A DNA stretch of 50,424 bases from Chloroflexota bacterium (GTDB lineage: Bacteria; Chloroflexota; Limnocylindria; Limnocylindrales; CSP1-4): positions 69,376 through 119,799 of the forward strand of contig PLZO01000121.1 of NCBI GenBank assembly GCA_003152165.1, read 5' to 3'. The position numbers and the translations under genes are program-made. Under the pieces are notes generated by a model that had not been told where the DNA came from, did no database searches, and saw only the letters and a program-made list of their open reading frames with translations. Shown here piece by piece: positions 46,180 through 50,424 of the stretch. The first letter of the stretch is position 1. Each line of letters starts with the position of its first letter.

Positions 46180-46337
46180 ATCCGTGGCGAGCCCGGCCCG
46201 CCAGCGCCACAGCTGCTGGTAGAGGGCCGGCGCTCCAACCGGCCCAAGGTAGTGGATATCGAGCACGGCTGGCCCAGTTGGCGTGGCGGCGATCAGGCTC
46301 CATACTCGTCGGGACCTACCAGACTTCGAGGGATCAG

Positions 46338-46973
46338 GTGTATATCCCCGCCCATTTCAAGCCGGACGACGCGGCCGTTCACGAACTGCTGACGCACCAC
46401 GGCGCGGCCGACCTGGTGACGCCCACCGCCCAGGGGCTCCTGGCCACGATATTGCCATTCCTGTACGACACTCCGGGCAGCCGAGCAGACATCGGCGAGC
46501 TGGGCTCGCTGGTGGGCCACGTGGCCCGCAACAACCAGCAGTGGCTGGAGCCGGCTCTGGGTGAGGCACTGGTGATCGTGCGCGGTCCCGATGCGTACAT
46601 CACGCCATCATGGTATGCGACGAAGCGCGAGCACGGTCGGGTTGTGCCGACCTGGAACTACATCACCGCCAACGTCTACGGCCAGCTCGTGATTCACGAC
46701 GATGTCGCCTGGGTCGAAGCTCTGGTCCGCCGGCTGACGGCACATCACGAAGCTTCCCGGGCTGAGCAATGGTCGGTCGACGACGCACCGCCGGCGTACA
46801 TTGCCGGCCAGCTCCGGGCAATCGTGGGGGTCGAGCTGTTGATCGAGCGAATCGAAGCCAAGGCCAAGTTGAGTCAGAACCGCTCAGAGGCCGACATGGA
46901 GGGCGTTATCGCGGGCCTCGACGAATCCGGTCAGCCTGCGATGGCCGGCGCGATGCGCAAGGTCAGGCGCTGA
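46338..46973 (+). CDS. PaiB-like FMN-binding protein
   Basis: The 211-aa protein has a GTG start (VYIPAHFKPDD) after GAGGGATCAG. It shows the PaiB pattern: ADLVTPTAQGLLATILPFLYD, LVGHVARNNQQW, ALVIVRGPDAYITPSWYATKREHGRVVPTWNY and VGVELLIERIEAKAKLSQNR. PaiB is described as a negative regulator of sporulation and protease genes in Bacillus, but most members are flavin-binding split-barrel proteins of unknown role. The frame is open far upstream, but only this start fits the family. Confidence 0.9.
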   Translation: MYIPAHFKPDDAAVHELLTHHGAADLVTPTAQGLLATILPFLYDTPGSRADIGELGSLVGHVARNNQQWLEPALGEALVIVRGPDAYITPSWYATKREHGRVVPTWNYITANVYGQLVIHDDVAWVEALVRRLTAHHEASRAEQWSVDDAPPAYIAGQLRAIVGVELLIERIEAKAKLSQNRSEADMEGVIAGLDESGQPAMAGAMRKVRR

Positions 46974-47386
46974 CCACAGGCTTCAACGTGATAATGGTCA
47001 CGGACGGTCGGGCAGATCGGTCGGCCCGACACGTGGCGGCTCCTCACCGGGTTCGTGCTTGATCGGTTCTGGGTGCTCACCGTGACGGCGTTTGGTTGTG
47101 GGCTGCCGCGTCGGAGGATCGGCGTCGTCGGCCCTTCGCCGCCGTGAATCTTCGGGTCGTTGGTTCGGGGCATTCTCGAGCATCGTTCGCCCTCAAGCGG
47201 ATTGTCGACGAAGCTTGAACGACGGCCCGTTCCAAACGGGCCTGCGGACACCTGATCAACCTTGCAGCGGGGTGACAGGTGCTCAGCATGGTTTCCTGAC
47301 TAGCGACTTCTAACGAACGCCCCAACGTGGTGACACGGACGCTGGCGCCACGTTCAGCTGCGCCAGCCGATCCACCGTAACCGGTC
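46974..47386. other. 413-base region without a recognisable gene
   Basis: I see a hairpin GGCCCGTT-CCA-AACGGGCC (47223-47241) without a T-tract. An inverted repeat AACGTGG/CCACGTT lies around 47324-47356 just ahead of the HTH-like frame. Coding-like frames in the region look like GC-rich noise. Confidence 0.5.
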
Positions 47387-47749
47387 GTGGCGCCTCAGGA
47401 TTGGCACGCGATCGCACGTAGTGGCACTCCTGGCCGCGACGCCGCGCTGATCGCCGCTCTTCTCGGTGGAGCCACCGTTGAAGACGCCGCCGGTACGGCC
47501 GGGCTCAGCCGCCGAACGGCCTTCCGCCGACTCGACGACCCGACGTTCAGGCAAGCCCTGGCCGAGGCAAAGCGGGCTCGTCTCGCCCGGGTGGTCGACG
47601 TCCTCGCGGCTGGTTCGGTGACCGCCGTGGGGTGGCGCTCCAGCTGGCCGATGCCTGGCTGCTGGCACGCATCGGCTAGGCGTCGGCGGATCTGCGCCGG
47701 TCGGCCCATTGATTGCCACTGCGGCACCTGGCCCAGACGAACGTCCTAA
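47387..47749 (+). CDS. HTH-containing fragment, probably frameshifted
   Basis: The first 75 residues look real: GRDAALIAALLGGATVEDAAGTAGLSRRTAFRRLDD is a helix-turn-helix like those of phage small-terminase or resolvase-type proteins, followed by a helix (FRQALAEAKRARLARVVDVLA). After GSVTAV the frame turns into Cys/Trp/Arg-rich noise. One extra G in the run at 47629-47632 would restore VALQLADAWLLARIG and a stop. It may be a remnant of a mobile element or a small regulator. Confidence 0.45.
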   Translation: MAPQDWHAIARSGTPGRDAALIAALLGGATVEDAAGTAGLSRRTAFRRLDDPTFRQALAEAKRARLARVVDVLAAGSVTAVGWRSSWPMPGCWHASARRRRICAGRPIDCHCGTWPRRTS

Positions 47750-47826
47750 CCTCACGCGGTGCGGACGACCACGCTTGCTGTCCGCGCGCCCGAATCCCCC
47801 TGGGCGCAAGCACAACAACGCGGCCC

Positions 47827-48651
47827 TCAGTACCAGGCGTCTGAGGGGCCCTTGTACTCCTGTATCGTGTTGCCGCCGTCGACAACGATGCCTTGCCCCG
47901 TGACGTAGCTCGCCCCCGGCGACGCGAGGAAGGCGATGACGGCGGCGACCTCTTCCGGGGTGCCCGATCGACCGACCGGGGTGTTCAACCCCCCGATCGC
48001 TTCTTCGGGAAGCTGTGACGCGGTCGCGATCCAGCCCGGGAGCACCGCGTTCACCGTCACGCCCTGCCGCCCGACCTCGATGGCCAAGCCGCGCATGAGC
48101 CCGATGAGGCCCGCCTTCGCCGCGCCGTACGCCGCCGAACCGGGGGTGCTCACGAGCGGTCCTGTGACCGACGACACGAAGACGATCCGGCCGCCGTCGC
48201 TCGCGACGATGGCGGGCAGCGCGGCCCGGGTCACCAGGAAGGCGAGCCGGAGGTTCCGGGCGATCCCGCGATCCCACGCCGCCTCGTCCATCTCGGTGAA
48301 GGTCGGCGACTCCTCGGCGGCCCCGACCGCAACCATCCCAGCGTTGTTCACGAGGATGTCGAGCCGATCCCCGTGAGCTGCCCGGACCTCCGCGACGAGC
48401 CGCGCCGGGGCTCCTTCGACCATGAGATCGGCGACATGGCCGGTCGCGGCGATCCCCTCGGTGGTCAGCTCGGCGACACGCTCATGGATCCGGTTCGTGG
48501 TTGAGGCGATCGCAACCCAGGTCCCGCCACGGCCAAGGAGCCGCGCGACCGCGAACCCGATTCCACGCGGGCTGCCCGCCCCGGTGACGAGCGCGACGCG
48601 TCCGCCGAACGGACCGCCCGGTTGGTTCGCCGGCCCTGACGATTGCTTCAC
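47827..48651 (-). CDS. Short-chain dehydrogenase/reductase (SDR family)
   Basis: The 274-aa classical SDR has cofactor motif TGAGSPRGIG, NNAG, the catalytic Ser in VSSVTG, YxxxK as YGAAKAG, and the C-terminal SYVTGQGIVVDGGNT. I start it at GTG 48651 (AAGAGG upstream) because longer frames enter DNA that belongs to a transporter remnant on the other strand. It would reduce or oxidise an NAD(P)-linked alcohol or ketone (3-oxoacyl-reductase-like). It has no operon partner and could be a recent insertion. Confidence 0.88.
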   Translation of the reverse strand: MKQSSGPANQPGGPFGGRVALVTGAGSPRGIGFAVARLLGRGGTWVAIASTTNRIHERVAELTTEGIAATGHVADLMVEGAPARLVAEVRAAHGDRLDILVNNAGMVAVGAAEESPTFTEMDEAAWDRGIARNLRLAFLVTRAALPAIVASDGGRIVFVSSVTGPLVSTPGSAAYGAAKAGLIGLMRGLAIEVGRQGVTVNAVLPGWIATASQLPEEAIGGLNTPVGRSGTPEEVAAVIAFLASPGASYVTGQGIVVDGGNTIQEYKGPSDAWY

Positions 48652-48655
48652 GTAG

Positions 48656-48874
48656 CCTGGCCTCTTCTTCACCCCAGTCGCGATCGGCATCCGCGGGTTC
48701 GCGCCCGCGTTCTTCTGGCAGTCGACAGCCACAACGTCGGGCACCTATGGCAGAGTCGACCCCGGCGGTTTCGTGGCCAACCTCGTCCCGGTCAGGTTCG
48801 GCAACGCCATCCGCGGCGCCGTGCTTGTGGCGGCCACCTAATGGGTAGTGTACCTAAGGCGAAGGCCGACATGA
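48656..48874 (+). pseudogene. C-terminal remnant of a formate/nitrite transporter (FNT family)
   Basis: The frame from 48656 reads LFFTPVAIGIRGFAPAFFWQ, then YGRVDPGGFVANLVPV, RFGNAIRGAVLVAAT. This matches the end of FNT channels (NLxPVTxGNIxGGAxLV). A TAA at 48839 stands where a Tyr codon is expected, and the frame continues WVVYLRRRPT to a TGA at 48872-48874, the usual FNT tail. The N-terminal four-fifths are missing. The remnant begins within five bases of the SDR start on the opposite strand, so a recombination or insertion probably removed the rest. Confidence 0.7.
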
Positions 48875-49342
48875 GCCCGGGATGGGCGCTCGGCGCCGGG
48901 CTGAGGGGTAGATAACGTGCCTCGAGGTGACCGGATCGGCGCATGGCAGTGGGCGGTCGCCCGACCCTCGCGAGAGAAGGCTCGTTGACGCGGTCGATGA
49001 CCTGCCTCTCGGTTCAGCCTAGATCGCCGCCGGGGCAGCACGACCTCGATGCTGCGAGCCCGTCCCGTTCTTTCGGCTTCGAAACGGCCTAGCTGCGGCT
49101 TGCCGAACAAGGGCAGCTCCGGGTCGACCCGTGGCGCAGGCGGCTTGGCTGATGGCCCGGCGCTCAACTCTCGAACCGCCTGCGCTCCGATGTCCAACCT
49201 TCACTGGAACCAACCCGAGCCAGTCGGCGTCGATTGATCATGCTTGGCCGCATCCTCCTGTCCCTAGTCCTGATCGCTCTGCGCAAGACAGGCGCAGGGA
49301 GGATCTGATGGTCACGCTGGCAAGGACCGCCCTGCCCAACCT
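48875..49342. other. 468-base region without a recognisable gene
   Basis: Short open frames exist on both strands, but none shows a family motif, a ribosome site or a consistent amino-acid pattern. It may be degraded sequence linked to the FNT remnant. I see no repeat or strong hairpin. Confidence 0.4.
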
Positions 49343-50200
49343 CTAGGAGCGCATGGGCCGCTGGTCGTCGGTGGCGACCGGCGGCCTTTGCACACCTGCC
49401 GCCATGGTGTCCACCCCCACCGCGTCGACGATCCGAAACGAGGATCGGACTCGAATTCGCCAGAAGGCCGCCAGGACCGGTGCACCAAGCGTCAGCACCA
49501 TCACGGCGTTGCCGACCGCGCGAAAGCTGTCGTACCCCAGCGACGTCACAAGGTAGAATCGCCCGAAGCGCTGGAGCATCTCCGGCAGGGGCAACCCGGG
49601 CACCCAGGCGAGGTCCCCCGCTCCACGGAAGTAGGTCCAGTCCCACACGTCGAGCAGGCCTCCGTAGGCCAGCCCCATCAGGGCCCCCACGGTCGCCAGG
49701 ATCAGCAGGTCGCGTCGAGTCGGCGAGTCCGCTGCGCCGCGACCAGTCAGTCGGCTGACGAATCCGCCGATCAGCCCGGCGGCGAGTCCCACCCAGCCCA
49801 CGCCGAACAGCTGGAACGGGAGCCACGGCCCGATCCCGCCGGTGGCGACCGCCGAGACGAGAAGGGCAACGGCGCCGGCCTGGAACCCGTACGAAGGGCC
49901 GAAGGCGTATCCGGCACACAGGACCAGAAAGAAGATCGGACTGAAGCCGGCAATGCCGGTCACGAGAGCGAGACGGAGACCGGCGTCAATCGCCGCGATG
50001 GCTGCCAGCAAGGCGAGCATCCGGGCATCGAGGCGGCGCGCACCAATCTCGGTGAGGACGAGCCCGGCCAACGCCCCGATGCCAATCGCCAGGGCCGGCA
50101 GGTCGGGGGTGGCCGCCGCTGCCACGAAGGGCCAGCCGAACAAGGCCAGGCCCACCAGGGAGAGGATCGCCAGCATCAGCTGGGCTGGCACCCGGGTCAT
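49343..50200 (-). CDS. ECF-type transporter substrate-binding (S) component
   Basis: The 285-aa membrane protein starts at the ATG giving MTRVPAQLM, which overlaps the stop of the ATPase gene (ATGA). It has about seven hydrophobic segments. The GFSPIFFLVLCAGYAFGPSYGF stretch is typical of ECF S components, as is the small-residue helix GAVALLVSAVATGGIGPWLPFQLFGVGWVG. These bind vitamins or metal chelates such as cobalamin precursors. The substrate cannot be read from the sequence. The C-terminal 30 residues are polar. Confidence 0.8.
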   Translation of the reverse strand: MTRVPAQLMLAILSLVGLALFGWPFVAAAATPDLPALAIGIGALAGLVLTEIGARRLDARMLALLAAIAAIDAGLRLALVTGIAGFSPIFFLVLCAGYAFGPSYGFQAGAVALLVSAVATGGIGPWLPFQLFGVGWVGLAAGLIGGFVSRLTGRGAADSPTRRDLLILATVGALMGLAYGGLLDVWDWTYFRGAGDLAWVPGLPLPEMLQRFGRFYLVTSLGYDSFRAVGNAVMVLTLGAPVLAAFWRIRVRSSFRIVDAVGVDTMAAGVQRPPVATDDQRPMRS

Positions 50201-50424
50201 GTCGAGAGACGTTCTGGAGCGTCGGCCAATCGGCCGAGCACCCCGCCGACCGTCACCGGACCCCCTGGGTACAGCCGGCCAATCTGGGTCGCCCACGGTG
50301 TCTCCCCGGACAGGGCCAGGTCAGGGCTACCGAGATCATCGAGCCGACCATCTTCAACCCGCACGATCCGGTCGCCGACCTCGGCCGCCAGGTCCTCGTC
50401 GTGGGTCGCCAGGACGATCGCCGT
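50197..50424 (-). CDS. ABC transporter ATPase, C-terminal part (cut by window edge)
   Basis: The last 75 codons of an ATP-binding protein are seen. They include the H-loop LATHDEDLAAEVGDRI and VRVEDGRL, then a 45-residue extension beyond the core domain. Walker motifs lie outside the window. Coupled by ATGA overlap to the S component, it is likely an energy-coupling (EcfA) ATPase. Confidence 0.8.
   Translation of the reverse strand, partial: TAIVLATHDEDLAAEVGDRIVRVEDGRLDDLGSPDLALSGETPWATQIGRLYPGGPVTVGGVLGRLADAPERLST

Noticed and set aside
45897-46337. N-terminal extension of the PaiB-like gene
   Set aside because: The extension overlaps the metallo-beta-lactamase-fold gene and has no family similarity; the GTG at 46338 has a ribosome site and fits the family start.
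46177-46337. A minus-strand frame ending DIHYLGPVGAPALYQQLWRW after the metallo-beta-lactamase gene
   Set aside because: It has a protein-like look but no start, no recognised family and only about 45 codons; not enough to call a remnant.
48652-48744. Longer N-terminus of the SDR gene
   Set aside because: These codons are antisense to the FNT remnant and do not resemble an SDR start.
48838-49197. A 119-codon minus-strand open frame
   Set aside because: No ribosome site or motif, and it overlaps the end of the FNT remnant; treated as noise.

Overview
The window is about 50 kb of very GC-rich bacterial DNA. It holds two OmpR-type two-component systems, a UppP-type undecaprenyl-diphosphate phosphatase, a sedolisin-family secreted protease, many small membrane proteins and no outer-membrane or LPS gene. 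I saw no rRNA or tRNA genes and no CRISPR array. The gene mix suggests a monoderm-like, uncultivated lineage, perhaps Chloroflexota (Limnocylindria-like) or a distant actinobacterium; this is inference, because no taxonomic marker is present.

Region by region. 1-5809 (minus): a sensor kinase cut by the left edge, its response regulator, a Gly-rich membrane protein, and a MacB-like efflux operon (permease, ATPase, HlyD/MacA-type fusion protein with tandem coiled-coil repeats). 6086-9580: cold-shock protein, flavin disulfide oxidoreductase, HAD hydrolase, a small membrane protein and a SnoaL-like pseudogene. 9772-13369: modA-modB without modC, then an operon of a COG4280-like membrane protein (frameshifted), a 69-aa membrane protein and UppP. 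13370-13968: intergenic, with two short tandem-repeat blocks. 13969-18091: YceI protein, small secreted protein, a GT2/GT39 glycosyltransferase chimera and a second two-component system. 18418-23729: an Asp-box/BNR protein with a MoaD/ThiS-like partner, an ABC exporter and two damaged MutS-like ATPase genes.

23828-36891 is the core of the window: a nearly complete glycerol/dihydroxyacetone module. On the minus strand, in transcription order, it reads dhaK-dhaL-glpP-glpP' and then glpF-glpK-dhaM-ptsH-ptsI-glpA-glpB-glpC, with mgsA (methylglyoxal synthase) convergent at the end. Glycerol enters through GlpF, is phosphorylated by GlpK and oxidised to DHAP by GlpABC. Dihydroxyacetone is phosphorylated to DHAP by DhaKLM, fed from PEP by the locally encoded EI and HPr; MgsA can drain DHAP. 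Both transcription units start with the same cassette: a TTGACA-18-TAGAAC promoter, a possible antiterminator hairpin (GGGAC...GTCCC) and an overlapping intrinsic terminator. Two GlpP-family proteins, known elsewhere as glycerol-3-phosphate-responsive RNA antiterminators, are encoded between the two cassettes. This is the strongest candidate for an undescribed regulatory circuit here.

37074-50424: DUF4177-like protein, M19 dipeptidase, GH13 glucan-branching-type enzyme, S53 protease with FN3 domains, ArsB/NhaD-like transporter, universal stress protein, metallo-beta-lactamase-fold hydrolase, PaiB-like protein, an HTH fragment, a short-chain dehydrogenase abutting a formate/nitrite-transporter remnant, and an ECF-type transporter cut by the right edge. 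Several genes are broken by what look like single missing bases beside short G or C runs. These may be sequencing errors rather than true decay and should be checked against reads.
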